A stretch of DNA of 39,807 nt from NCBI GenBank assembly GCA_964567595.1, contig CAZMNF010000015.1, positions 1-39,807 of the forward strand. Reading direction: 5' to 3'. The DNA is from CAZMNF01 sp964567595 (lineage in GTDB: Bacteria; Bipolaricaulota; Bipolaricaulia; RBG-16-55-9). Position numbers and translations under genes: made by a program. The notes under the pieces were generated by a model. The model was not told the DNA's origin. It saw nothing but the letters and a program-made list of their open reading frames with translations, and searched no databases. Shown here piece after piece: positions 24,989 to 33,217 of the stretch (the first letter of the stretch is position 1; each line of letters begins with the position of its first letter).

Positions 24989-26491
24989 CTACTGGATGCC
25001 GTGCCGATGGTGCTTGCCCGTGGTGATCTCCATGGCGCGCTCCCGGCTTTCCTCCGCCTGCTCGATCATCTCCTCGAGCGACTTGATCCGCCGGCGGGTC
25101 TCGGGCCACATGTTCTCAGGCTCGGGCGGCGGGTCCTCGGTCAAGTTGGCTTCGGCATCCGCAACGGCGTCGTCGTATTGGGGGAGCCAGTCGGCGTTGG
25201 CGACGAGCATCTCGTCGACCATCTGCCAGATCTCGGGCGGGGTCAGCGACGCGCCCGTGAGCGGGTCCATCATGAACGCCTGCTTCAAGCGTTCGGCGTC
25301 GCCCGCCAGCGCCGCCTGCACGCCGAGGCGCTGGGCCGAAACGTTGCTTTCGCACATGGCGGCGCAGATGGGCGGCAGCTCGCCGTAGCGCGGGATGCTG
25401 ATCCCGTGGGCGTCGGCGTAGCCCGGGACCTCAACGACCGCATCGGATGACATATTCGGAATCGTGCCGTGGTTCTTCACGTTGAAGTGGCCGCGGTACG
25501 GCTTGCCGGTCACCATGGCCTCGATGATGTAGCTGGCGTGCTCTTCGGTGCGCTCTTCGGGGGTGATCGGCTCGACAGGCAGGTCCAGCCAATTGGGCGC
25601 ATCGTGGTCCACCCACTGGCGCTGCTCGGTGTTGAAGCGCAGACCGCCGGCCGTCTCGCCCAAATGATGGTTCTCGCTCATGGTCACCCAGTCGGGCGTG
25701 ATGTCCGGACCCTTGCGGTACCACGGCGTCATCTCGCTCAAGAAGCCGCTGCTTTCCGTGGCGTAGTAGCCCGTGCGGCGCAGCAAGTCGAGCCGGACCT
25801 TCTCGGCCTCGCCGATCGGGTGATTCTCGTAGGCGTCCATCACCTGATCGAGCAGGTCTCGGCCTTGATGGCGCAGCTCGGTGAACCAGGTCATGTGGTT
25901 GATGCCGCCGGCCGAATACGCCAGCTCCTCGGGCGGCACGCCGAGCACCTCGGCCAGCTGGGCCGCCGTGTGCTGCACGCCGTGGCACAGCCCGACACAG
26001 GGCACGTCGGTCTCGTCCAGCACGGCCCAGGTGAGCATGGCGTTCGGGTTGGCGTAGTTGAGCATCATCGCGCCCGGCTTCGCCACGTCGGCCATGTCGG
26101 CGCAGAACTCGAGCGTGGGCGGGATCTCCATCTGGCCGTACATCAGGCCGCCGGGGCCGAGCGTGTCGCCGATGCACTGGTCGACGCCGTACTTGAGCGG
26201 GATCTCCACGTTGTTCTTGAAGGCTTCAATGCCACCAGCACGGATCATGTTGATGACGAAGTCGGCCCCTTCCAGCGCCTCGCGGCGGTCGAGCGTGGCG
26301 TGGACCGTCGCCGGCATGTCGTTGCCCTCGATGTCGCGCTCTAAAAGCTTTTGGGCAATCTCCAGTCGGTCTTCATGAATGTCGGTCAGGCGGAACTCCG
26401 TGTCGCGCAGTTCGGGGACACAGAGGATGTCGCGCGTCAGGCGGCGGGCGAACTTGGCGCTGCCGGCACCGATCATGGCGACGCGTATCAT
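24989..26491 (-). CDS. GH4 family NAD- and metal-dependent alpha-glycosidase
   Basis: 500 residues. N-terminal Rossmann motif IGAGSAKFARRL binds NAD; metal ligands are Cys169 in LCHGVQ and His199 in GGINHM. GH4 enzymes cleave by transient oxidation at C3 and elimination, so C6-charged substrates are common in the family. The C-H-G-V signature resembles the alpha-glucuronidase subgroup more than CHSV alpha-galactosidases or CHEV phospho-glucosidases (recalled, not checked). Last gene of the operon that begins with suyA, 51 bases after the aldolase gene; AAGGAG is 14 bases from ATG 26491, rather far. Its place beside a sulfosugar pathway suggests it may release sulfoquinovose from glycosides. 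Confidence 0.88.
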   Translation of the reverse strand: MIRVAMIGAGSAKFARRLTRDILCVPELRDTEFRLTDIHEDRLEIAQKLLERDIEGNDMPATVHATLDRREALEGADFVINMIRAGGIEAFKNNVEIPLKYGVDQCIGDTLGPGGLMYGQMEIPPTLEFCADMADVAKPGAMMLNYANPNAMLTWAVLDETDVPCVGLCHGVQHTAAQLAEVLGVPPEELAYSAGGINHMTWFTELRHQGRDLLDQVMDAYENHPIGEAEKVRLDLLRRTGYYATESSGFLSEMTPWYRKGPDITPDWVTMSENHHLGETAGGLRFNTEQRQWVDHDAPNWLDLPVEPITPEERTEEHASYIIEAMVTGKPYRGHFNVKNHGTIPNMSSDAVVEVPGYADAHGISIPRYGELPPICAAMCESNVSAQRLGVQAALAGDAERLKQAFMMDPLTGASLTPPEIWQMVDEMLVANADWLPQYDDAVADAEANLTEDPPPEPENMWPETRRRIKSLEEMIEQAEESRERAMEITTGKHHRHGIQ

Positions 26492-26542
26492 GGCGCTGTC
26501 AACACTCCTTCGCGGGTCTCACGGGCGCAGTCTCCCATCGTA

Positions 26543-27562
26543 TCAATAGTCGGACTCGGGTCGCACCTCGACGCGCGCGTTGTCCTCCAAATCACAGTCA
26601 ATGTCGACCGTTTGCGCGGGCAGGCTTTGTAACGTCCGGTTGAGGCGATCGAGCACCCCGACCGATTGGGTCTGCAGTCGCTGGCGGCAGGCATCCCAGT
26701 CCGGATAGGCGTCCAGGGCTTCGGCCCAGACGGCCCGGCCCGCGAGGTATCCGCGGGCGCCGCAGTCGACCGCCGATCGAAAGGCCTGGATGAAGGTCTC
26801 GGAGTCGAGCCCGCCGCTCAAGAGCACCCACGGCGCCGGGAGCCGCTCGGTCGTCTCGCGCATGATCGCTTCAATGTCCGCAAGCGGGTAGTGCGAGCCG
26901 CCCCATTCCTCGACGGCCTTGGCCTTGGCCGGGAACCCGAGTTTATAGAGATCGACGCCGTAGCGCTCATCGGAAAAATCGAGCATGCAGCCCCGCATCA
27001 ATTCCGGCAGCGCCTCGGCGTAGGCCTCGTCGGATTCGCTCGCGAGCTGATAGGGCAGCACCTCGTAGACGAACGGCCGATCGACGCGCCGACAGGCCTC
27101 CCCGACCGCTTCGACGAAGCGATGCTGGTGATCGAGCACGTCCTGCGGGGCGTCGTGGCGGTACCACGCCAGCAGCTTGAGCCCGTCGGCCCCGTAGCGG
27201 ACGGCCTGCTCGGCGCTCCAGTCCGGAATCCAATCGCTCTTGCGGAAGCCGTTCGTGGTCGCGGCGAACACGTGGTGCTCCAGCGTCAGCATCAAGCCCG
27301 TCTCCGGTGGCAGGTGAGGCATCGCCCGACAGAAGCCGTAATAGGGGTCCACGAGCAGGCCCGTCGCACGGGACGCGAGCGTCTCGGCCAAGAGCCCCTT
27401 GATCTCCGAGGCCCGTGGTCCCGTCTCCTTGATCGACACGTTGAGCTTGTCCGCGACGAGGTTGAACAGGGGCGGGCGCTGATCGGTTGCGACGGCGGCC
27501 ACCCGCCCTTCGCCGTCGCCGATGCGGGCGAGCCCTCGGGCCTTACCCGGCGTGCGCTTCAT
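26543..27562 (-). CDS. Class I aldolase, LacD/YihT-like (probable sulfofructose-phosphate aldolase)
   Basis: 339 residues in the tagatose-1,6-bisphosphate aldolase family, which also holds YihT of sulfoglycolysis. Schiff-base Lys207 in VDLYKLGFP; other marks are VAAVATDQRPPL (22-33), YGADGLKLLAWYR, FVYEVLPY, PWVLLSGGLD and GYLAGRAVWAEAL, the last closely like YihT's LAGRAVW. Splits a ketose 1-phosphate or bisphosphate into DHAP and an aldehyde, here proposed to be 3-sulfolactaldehyde. ATG 27562 lies within the 3' end of the kinase gene (20-base overlap) behind GGAGG. Overall length is nearer LacD (326) than YihT (292), so a tagatose/fructose substrate remains possible. Confidence 0.82.
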   Translation of the reverse strand: MKRTPGKARGLARIGDGEGRVAAVATDQRPPLFNLVADKLNVSIKETGPRASEIKGLLAETLASRATGLLVDPYYGFCRAMPHLPPETGLMLTLEHHVFAATTNGFRKSDWIPDWSAEQAVRYGADGLKLLAWYRHDAPQDVLDHQHRFVEAVGEACRRVDRPFVYEVLPYQLASESDEAYAEALPELMRGCMLDFSDERYGVDLYKLGFPAKAKAVEEWGGSHYPLADIEAIMRETTERLPAPWVLLSGGLDSETFIQAFRSAVDCGARGYLAGRAVWAEALDAYPDWDACRQRLQTQSVGVLDRLNRTLQSLPAQTVDIDCDLEDNARVEVRPESDY

Positions 27563-28421
27563 GGGGGGCCTCCAGAAATGCCTCCAACTCGGATCGATGC
27601 GGGACGTCGGCGTTCCGACAGCGCAGCGCGGCGGCCGCCGACGCAAACCGCAGGGCGTCCGTCTCGTCCTGACCTTCCGCCAGTGCCAGCGCGAACGCCC
27701 CGTGGAAGACGTCGCCCGCGCCGGTGCTGTCAGCGACACTGACAGGGAAAACGGGGATCTGACCGGCGTGGCTCGGGCCGCCGTCCGAGCCGAGCGTGAC
27801 CGCGCCCCACGTATCGAGCGCACGCAGGCGATGGAGCAGCGTCGCTGCGTTCCCGACGAAATCCGACGTTTCCGCGTCGGCAATCGCATGCGTGGCCCGC
27901 TCAACGAGGGACCATCCCCTCTCCGACGGGTCGTCAAAGTCGACAACGCGTCGAGCGGCGCTCGCCCCAGCCTGCTCGAACAGATGTCGAGCCCCCTGCG
28001 GCCAGCGCACGTCGACCAGCGCCACGTCGGCGTCCGTCATCTGCGCATCCAGCGTCATAAGCCAATCGGGCTCGTCGGGCAGTTTGCCCGCGTATCGAAA
28101 AATGTGACGATTGCCATCGGGGTCGATGAGGATGGCGCTCTCGGGCGTCTGAGCCCCTTCCGTTGATCGGAACCATCGCACGTCAACGCCTTCGTCGCCC
28201 AGGCGACCCGTCAACTCCTCACCCGCCTCGTCCGCGCCGCGGCGGCCCACGAAGACGGCCTCGCCGCCGAGGCGCGCCACCGTCAGCGCTGCCACGGCTG
28301 CTGGACCGCCCAAGTCCGTCGTGAGCGCCGTGCACTCGGTTCGGCCGGCCGCCGGCGGAAACGTCTCGACCCAGTAACGCCGGTCGAGACAAGCCCAGCC
28401 GAGCGTTATGACCCGTCCCAC
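27543..28421 (-). CDS. PfkB-family sugar kinase, YihV-like (probable sulfofructose kinase)
   Basis: 292 residues from GTG 28421, which overlaps the isomerase 3' end by 16 bases. Ribokinase fold: DLGGPAAVAALTVARLGG near 37-53 and catalytic DSTGAGDVFHGAF with Asp237. Similarity to E. coli YihV is visible along the chain, most clearly VALVDVRWPQGA (133-144), matching LADVRWHDGA, and the FASAAAALRC ending. Three positions that bind the sulfonate in YihV (Lys27, Asn109, Arg138, from memory) are Arg27, Arg109 and Arg139 here, all basic, as expected for an anionic C6 group. Would phosphorylate O1 of sulfofructose using ATP. Confidence 0.82.
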   Translation of the reverse strand: MGRVITLGWACLDRRYWVETFPPAAGRTECTALTTDLGGPAAVAALTVARLGGEAVFVGRRGADEAGEELTGRLGDEGVDVRWFRSTEGAQTPESAILIDPDGNRHIFRYAGKLPDEPDWLMTLDAQMTDADVALVDVRWPQGARHLFEQAGASAARRVVDFDDPSERGWSLVERATHAIADAETSDFVGNAATLLHRLRALDTWGAVTLGSDGGPSHAGQIPVFPVSVADSTGAGDVFHGAFALALAEGQDETDALRFASAAAALRCRNADVPHRSELEAFLEAPHEAHAG

Positions 28422-29770
28422 CAGCTCATCCTCGTCCGCGCCGCGTGCGGGTCGAGCGGCAGCACGTCGTAGCCGAGCCAGTCGCACAGCTCCAACAGCG
28501 TCGCTTCGTGGTCGCCCTGGCCCCACACGAAATGATGCGGGAGCCGATGGGCGAAGACGTTCGTCATGAACGTCGAGGGACTGACGGGCTCGCCGGCCCA
28601 GCGGAGATGGCCGATCCAGCCCGACACGCCCTCGTAGCCGCCCGGTCGGTCCTCGACCTCGCCGGCGAAGACGTGCGCGCGATCGTCTTCCAACAGCCGC
28701 AGGCCGCTGACCGGGCCGGGTTTGAGGGTCATGTCGCGCACAGCGGGCAGGCCGCGGTTGAAGTGCGACAGCCACTGGAACGGATTCTCGCCCGTCCGAT
28801 CGGCCCAGGATTTGGGCGCGTTGCCGCAGTGCCAGAACAGGCCCGCTTGATTATCGAGATACGACAGGTCCATCAAAATAGCGGGGTCGTCGGTGATCGC
28901 CTTGAGGGCAAACATCGCCATCAGCCCGGCCATGTCACCCTCGCAGGCAAAGTCATACCCCCTGTCGGCCAAGCGAGCGTAGCCCGAACAGGTCATGGCT
29001 TGGCCCTTGTCGGGCAGCTCCGGCCAGCAACGCAGCGCGACGCCATCGTAGCCGTCGCTGACGGCCTCGAGGGCAAGCTCCATGCGCGCGACGTGGCGCA
29101 GTTGATCCTCGGTGAACGCGGAGGGCTCGTCAAATTCCGCCAAGCGGGCTTGCACGGCATCGTCGTCGACCTCGTCGAGCGCGTCGTAGACGACGTCCAA
29201 CGGCTCGCGCTCGATCGCCATGGGCAGATCGGGCACGCTCTCCAGCCGATAGAAGCCCGGTGCCGTTCCGCCGATCCAGAGCGCGCGGCCCTCCCGGAGC
29301 ACCTTCCGTGCCCGCAGCGCGCGGACCGTCTGCTCAAAGTGTTCACGGAATTCCGCGGAATCGGCCGAGCCGTAGAACCACTTCGTCGGCAATCGGCGCT
29401 CCACGTCGAGCGAGATCGCCATGTTCATGCCGCAGAGCGCGTTCTGCGGGAGCGGGCCGTCGGTGTGCGCCTCCGGAAGCGCCCACAGGCCCACCGGGCG
29501 ATCCAGCTCCAGAAACGGGGTCATGAGATCGCCCGTGGCGAACGTCACGTACTGCATCAGCAGCAGATCGACGTCGGCGTCCTCGACCTCCTGTGCCCGT
29601 TGCCGGGCCTCCTCCGGTTCCCCCACGGGTGGCGCGACGTAGCTCACTTCGACGTCCAGCTCGTCGGCCAGTCGTTGCAACTGTTCTTGGTTCTTCTCGC
29701 CCAGTCCCATGTTGGCGCCGCGGAAAAGCGGGCGCACAATGGGAACCAGACCGATCGTCAACGATCGCAT
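28406..29770 (-). CDS. L-fucose/L-arabinose isomerase-family sugar isomerase
   Basis: 454 residues of the FucI/AraA superfamily, metal-dependent aldose-ketose isomerases. Recognised segments: GLVPIVRPLFRGANMG (7-22), LPQNALCGMNMAISL (about 106-120), LRCWPELPDKGQAMTCSGYARLAD (about 246-269) followed by FACEGDMAGLMAMFALK and DLSYLDNQAGLFWHCGNAP, which carry the usual metal-ligand acids and His. GGAGGAGG stands before ATG 29770. In the operon it lies directly before the kinase and aldolase, so it should make the ketose they use; sulfoquinovose to sulfofructose is the inferred reaction. It is unrelated to YihS, the enterobacterial isomerase for this step. Fucose or arabinose as substrate is the alternative. 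Confidence 0.78.
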   Translation of the reverse strand: MRSLTIGLVPIVRPLFRGANMGLGEKNQEQLQRLADELDVEVSYVAPPVGEPEEARQRAQEVEDADVDLLLMQYVTFATGDLMTPFLELDRPVGLWALPEAHTDGPLPQNALCGMNMAISLDVERRLPTKWFYGSADSAEFREHFEQTVRALRARKVLREGRALWIGGTAPGFYRLESVPDLPMAIEREPLDVVYDALDEVDDDAVQARLAEFDEPSAFTEDQLRHVARMELALEAVSDGYDGVALRCWPELPDKGQAMTCSGYARLADRGYDFACEGDMAGLMAMFALKAITDDPAILMDLSYLDNQAGLFWHCGNAPKSWADRTGENPFQWLSHFNRGLPAVRDMTLKPGPVSGLRLLEDDRAHVFAGEVEDRPGGYEGVSGWIGHLRWAGEPVSPSTFMTNVFAHRLPHHFVWGQGDHEATLLELCDWLGYDVLPLDPHAARTRMSWWDGS

Positions 29771-29802
29771 GCCGAATCCTCCTCCTGCCCATGATCCAAC
29801 CG

Positions 29803-30816
29803 CTAGGCGTCCTCGTCCAATGCCATGCCGAGCGCAGTCAGCTCGTTGCGTCGCTGTTCAGAGAGCTCGATGCCGTCTCGTTCCGCTTTCTGGTGCATCT
29901 CCGCGCGGCGTGCTCCCGGCAGTCGACCGCCGTGGCGCTCGATCTCATCCACCAACTGTCGCATCCGCGCGGCGTAGCCGCCATCGTCGGTCGATCCCGG
30001 GTCGAGCGCCATGAGCCACAGGCCCGGTGTGGAGGGCGAGCTGGCGTCCTCCCAGGGCTTGGGCAGCTCGGCGCTCAGGGCGTTGCCCGCCATTACGCCG
30101 GCCAGCACCTCGACCATCAGCGCCAAGGCGTAGCCCTTCGCCCCACCGATGGGGAGCAGGCTCCCCGCCAGCGCGCGATCGGGATCGGTCGTCGGTTGGC
30201 CCTCGGCGTCGATCGCCCAGTCTTCGGGAATATCGGTCCGTCGTGACTGCGCTTGGAAGATCTTGCCGCGCGCGGCGACGCTGAGCGAGAGGTCGATCAC
30301 CAGGGGCCCGCGATCGTCGTCGATCGGCGCGGCGAACGCGATCGGGTTGGTCCCGAGCGATGGCCCGGCCCCGCCCCACGGCGCCATCGCCGAGGGCGTG
30401 TTCGCCATGGCGAGACCCATCAACCCGCGGTCGGCCAAGCGACCGACGTAGGCCGACAGCGCCCCCATATGACCTGCGTTGCGGACCGCCACGCTGGCCT
30501 GGCCCCGATGGCTCGTCGCGGCCACCAGCTCCTCCACGGCTTGCAGTCCGGCGACCGGGCCGAGCGCGCGGTCGGCGTGCAGAACCCCAATCGCCTCGCG
30601 CCGCCATTCCCAACGTAACTCGGGCTCCGGGTTGAGCCCGCCCGCTTCGACCTGCTCGCGATACATCTTGACGCGCCCCAGGCCGTGCCCCGACTGGCCT
30701 TCGACTTCCGCGTCCAGCAGGACCGTCGCCACGTCGTCGGCATGTTCCGGCGAGACCCCTACGTCCTGGAACACGCGGACAATCTCCCCATGCAGCCGAT
30801 CCAGCGCGACCCGCAT
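29803..30816 (-). CDS. comC: Malate/L-lactate dehydrogenase (Ldh_2) family, ComC-like sulfolactate dehydrogenase
   Basis: 337 residues of the NAD(P)-dependent Ldh_2 family, not the classical lactate dehydrogenase. Marks: EVEGQSGHGLGRV with the catalytic His (about 53-65), AVRNAGHMGALSAYVGRLADRG, APWGGAGPSLGTNPIAFAAP, LPIGGAKGYALALMVEVLAG and the closing LPGARR. ComC, the (R)-3-sulfolactate dehydrogenase, is in this family, alongside malate and ureidoglycolate dehydrogenases. Start ATG 30816 is two bases from the end of slcC; GGAGG lies inside slcC. Beside suyAB and an SlcC-like enzyme it most probably interconverts (R)-sulfolactate and sulfopyruvate. Specificity is inferred from context only. 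Confidence 0.78.
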   Translation of the reverse strand: MRVALDRLHGEIVRVFQDVGVSPEHADDVATVLLDAEVEGQSGHGLGRVKMYREQVEAGGLNPEPELRWEWRREAIGVLHADRALGPVAGLQAVEELVAATSHRGQASVAVRNAGHMGALSAYVGRLADRGLMGLAMANTPSAMAPWGGAGPSLGTNPIAFAAPIDDDRGPLVIDLSLSVAARGKIFQAQSRRTDIPEDWAIDAEGQPTTDPDRALAGSLLPIGGAKGYALALMVEVLAGVMAGNALSAELPKPWEDASSPSTPGLWLMALDPGSTDDGGYAARMRQLVDEIERHGGRLPGARRAEMHQKAERDGIELSEQRRNELTALGMALDEDA

Positions 30817-30818
30817 GC

Positions 30819-31754
30819 TCAGCTCGCCTCCCTGGCCCGAAGCTCCTGGATCACGCCGTCAGCCACCTGCGTGCTGACGCGGACCTGGGCCTCGTCGGTC
30901 AGTCCCGCGACGTGGGGCGTGATCCAGACGTTGTCCATATCTCGCAGGGGGTGATCCGCCGATGGCGGCTCCTCGTCGACGACGTCCAGGAGCGCGCCGC
31001 CCAAGCGGCCGGAGCGGATCGCCTCGGCCAGCGCTGCCGAGTCGATGAGCTCGCCGCGCGAAGTGTTGATAATGAACGCACCCTCGGCCATCTGCGCCAG
31101 TCGATGGTCATTGATGAGGTGACGGGTCTGGGTCGTCAGCGGGGCGTGAAGGCTGACGATGTCGCTTTGCGACAAGAGCGCATCGAGGTCCGTGAGGTCG
31201 ATGCCGCTGTCCTGGATGACCGCCTCGTTCCGGTGCCTCATCGGATCGTGTGCCAACACCCTCATGTGGAAAGCCCGCGCCCGCCAGGCGACGCGGAGCC
31301 CGATGTCGCCGAGGCCGACGAGGCCGAGCGTCCTCCCCATGAGCTCGTGGCCGCCGAACCGATGCCGGTCCCAGCCGCCATGCTTGACGTGCTCCATGGC
31401 CAAGTCCAGCCGCCGCGTGAGAAACGTCAGCCCGCTCAGGACGAACTCCGCCACGCTGGCCGCGTTGGCCCCTTTGGCGTCCACGTACGCAAGGCCCCGG
31501 TCCTGGATGGCCTCCAAGTCGAGGTTGTCCGTGCCGACGCCGAGGCGACCGACGACGGCCAACTCGGGCGCCCGAGCTAGCAGATCAGCGTCCACTTGCG
31601 TCCGATTGCGGACGATCAACGCGCGTGCCGACGCGGCGCGCTCCTGGAGGTCGCCGCGGCGCTGCCAGAGCGTCTCGTCGTGCTCGACGTCAAATCCGGA
31701 TTGGCGGAGCTTGTCGATGCCGTCGGCGTGCATCGACTCGGCGACGAGGATCAT
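30819..31754 (-). CDS. slcC: D-isomer 2-hydroxyacid dehydrogenase family, SlcC-like (S)-sulfolactate dehydrogenase
   Basis: 311 residues with the SerA-type fold: substrate-side VGRLGVGTDNLDL (about 86-98), NAD-binding GLVGLGDIGLRVAW (near 143-156), catalytic Arg in NTSRGELID, Glu in DVVDEEPP and His in WITPHVAGLT. The run RALIVRNRTQVDADLL is like that of SlcC of Chromohalobacter as recalled. ATG 31754 overlaps the suyB stop by one base (TGATG). SlcC oxidises (S)-sulfolactate to sulfopyruvate; with ComC it converts (S) to (R), the isomer cleaved by SuyAB. A phosphoglycerate or other hydroxyacid role is possible but fits the operon less well. Confidence 0.78.
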   Translation of the reverse strand: MILVAESMHADGIDKLRQSGFDVEHDETLWQRRGDLQERAASARALIVRNRTQVDADLLARAPELAVVGRLGVGTDNLDLEAIQDRGLAYVDAKGANAASVAEFVLSGLTFLTRRLDLAMEHVKHGGWDRHRFGGHELMGRTLGLVGLGDIGLRVAWRARAFHMRVLAHDPMRHRNEAVIQDSGIDLTDLDALLSQSDIVSLHAPLTTQTRHLINDHRLAQMAEGAFIINTSRGELIDSAALAEAIRSGRLGGALLDVVDEEPPSADHPLRDMDNVWITPHVAGLTDEAQVRVSTQVADGVIQELRAREAS

Positions 31755-32905
31755 CAAGCGCTGCGATACAGCTTGGTCAGGACGAACTCGCGGTGGCGCA
31801 GGACCTCGGCCGCGGTCAGCCGTCCGCGCGCGGTGCGGGCGAAGACGTCCTCGATGCGATCGGCCGCCTGGTCGAGGTCGATCTCGCCGGCGAGCAGATC
31901 GGGCAACGGCACGTCGATGTGCTCGCCCATCGTCTCGACGGTCAGGGGATTGGGCGAGATCTTGATCACGGGCACGAGCGGGTGGCCGACGATGTTGCCC
32001 TGGCCCGTGGTGAAAAAGTGGAGCGCCGAGCCGCCCGCGGCGCACAGCGTCACCATCTCGGCGGCCGCGCTGGAGGAGTCCATGAAGTGGAGGCCGGGCG
32101 TGCCATCGGGCGACTGGGCCGGCTCCAGGACCGACTGAATGGGGGTCGTGCCCAATTTCTCGATGTTGCCGAGGGCCTTCTCCTCGATGGTGGAGAGCCC
32201 GCCGCGGATGTTGCCCTGGGTCGGCTGAGAGCCCAACAGATCGGCGCCCTGTTCCTCGATGAACTCGATATAGGCACGGTAGGTGTCCAAGAACGCCTCT
32301 CGGACGTCGTCGGTCGCGCAGCGATCGGCGAGGATGTGTTCTGCTCCCGTCAATTCCGACGTTTCGCCGAAGATGACCGAGGCGCCCTGATCGATCAGTC
32401 GGTCGAACGCTCGCCCGAGGGCGGGGTTACCGGCCGCGCCGAGCGTCGTGTCCGACTCGCCGCACTTGGTTGAGAGCGTCAGCTCGCCGATCCCGATCGG
32501 CTCCCGATCAAGCTCGCTGGCGTCCTGGACGAGTTCTCGGGCGGCCTTGGCGGCCTGTTCGATGGTGCGCAGGTCCCCGTGGCGCTCGATCTCAAAGGTC
32601 TCCACCGGCTTGCCCGTCGGCTTGATCCCCTCGGCGACGCGCTCCGTCCACTTGGGCTCGATGCCGATCACAATGGCGGCGGCGACGTTCGGGTTGCGGC
32701 CATGGCCGCTGAGGGTCTCGAACGTCAGCTCGAGGTCGTCGCCGAACTGCAGACGTCCGTACGGATGCGGAAGCGCCGTCGCCTCGGGAATGAGGCTGGC
32801 AACGCCCTCGGCCGCCGCGTTGGAGAGGTCGTCCACGGGCAGAACAATCACGTGGTTGCGCACGCCGACTTGCCCATCGGGTCGGCGGTATCCGGTCAGC
32901 TCCAT
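31754..32905 (-). CDS. suyB: (R)-Sulfolactate sulfo-lyase large subunit (SuyB; UxaA C-terminal family)
   Basis: 383 residues homologous to the C-terminal catalytic domain of altronate/galactarate dehydratases. Segments: YRRPDGQVGVRNHVIVLPVDD (5-25), STKCGESDTT (Cys likely binds the catalytic metal), SQPTQGNIRGGLSTIEEKALGNI, FTTGQGNIVGHPLVPVIKISPNP and HREFVLTKLYRSA at the end, the last two regions closely resembling SuyB. SuyAB removes sulfite from (R)-3-sulfolactate and leaves pyruvate. ATG 32905 behind AAGGTGG is preferred to GTG 32914; it overlaps suyA by 10 bases. Altronate dehydratase is the main alternative, but its usual uronate partners (UxaB, UxaC) are missing. Confidence 0.8.
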   Translation of the reverse strand: MELTGYRRPDGQVGVRNHVIVLPVDDLSNAAAEGVASLIPEATALPHPYGRLQFGDDLELTFETLSGHGRNPNVAAAIVIGIEPKWTERVAEGIKPTGKPVETFEIERHGDLRTIEQAAKAARELVQDASELDREPIGIGELTLSTKCGESDTTLGAAGNPALGRAFDRLIDQGASVIFGETSELTGAEHILADRCATDDVREAFLDTYRAYIEFIEEQGADLLGSQPTQGNIRGGLSTIEEKALGNIEKLGTTPIQSVLEPAQSPDGTPGLHFMDSSSAAAEMVTLCAAGGSALHFFTTGQGNIVGHPLVPVIKISPNPLTVETMGEHIDVPLPDLLAGEIDLDQAADRIEDVFARTARGRLTAAEVLRHREFVLTKLYRSA

Positions 32906-33189
32906 TGGGACCACCTTCGGCTCTGGATGTTATGGACATGGACGTGGCCGCCCTGCTCGACCGCTTCGGTCATGAAGCCCGTCGTCTCGCCGTACTCGGT
33001 CACGTCCTGCTCCGTTGCCAAGTCGCGCAGCGCGATCTTGTGGCCGAGCGGGATCTCGTCCCGCGCCTCGACCGACAGCGAACCGTCTTCCTTGAGCACC
33101 CGGACGTGGACCGTAGTTCCGGGCGAGAGGTCCTGGACGGCCACGGCGACGTCGTCGTTGTTACGGTGAGCCACTGCCTGGTAGGCCAT
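32896..33189 (-). CDS. suyA: (R)-Sulfolactate sulfo-lyase small subunit (SuyA; SAF domain)
   Basis: 97-residue SAF domain, equal to the N-terminal domain of altronate dehydratase made as a separate protein, as in SuyA. Marks: IPLGHKIALRDLA (about 45-57) followed by DVTEYGETTGFMTE, then GGHVHVHNIQSRRW at the end, very like the family's VHTHN...RW close. First gene of the eight-gene minus-strand operon. ATG 33189 follows AGGAGGAGGAA; a longer reading to 33246 would run across the promoter and is rejected. Works with the SuyB product to split sulfolactate into pyruvate and sulfite. Confidence 0.82.
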   Translation of the reverse strand: MAYQAVAHRNNDDVAVAVQDLSPGTTVHVRVLKEDGSLSVEARDEIPLGHKIALRDLATEQDVTEYGETTGFMTEAVEQGGHVHVHNIQSRRWSQWS

Positions 33190-33217
33190 TGCGGTTCCTC
33201 CTCCTCGACACGGCGAA

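Noticed and set aside
31754..33189. Altronate dehydratase (uronate pathway) as primary call for the UxaA-like pair
   Set aside because: Split SAF and catalytic genes alone fit both, but ComC and SlcC-type dehydrogenases, a YihV-like kinase and a sulfite oxidase fit sulfolactate much better, and no UxaB/UxaC/KDG enzymes are present.
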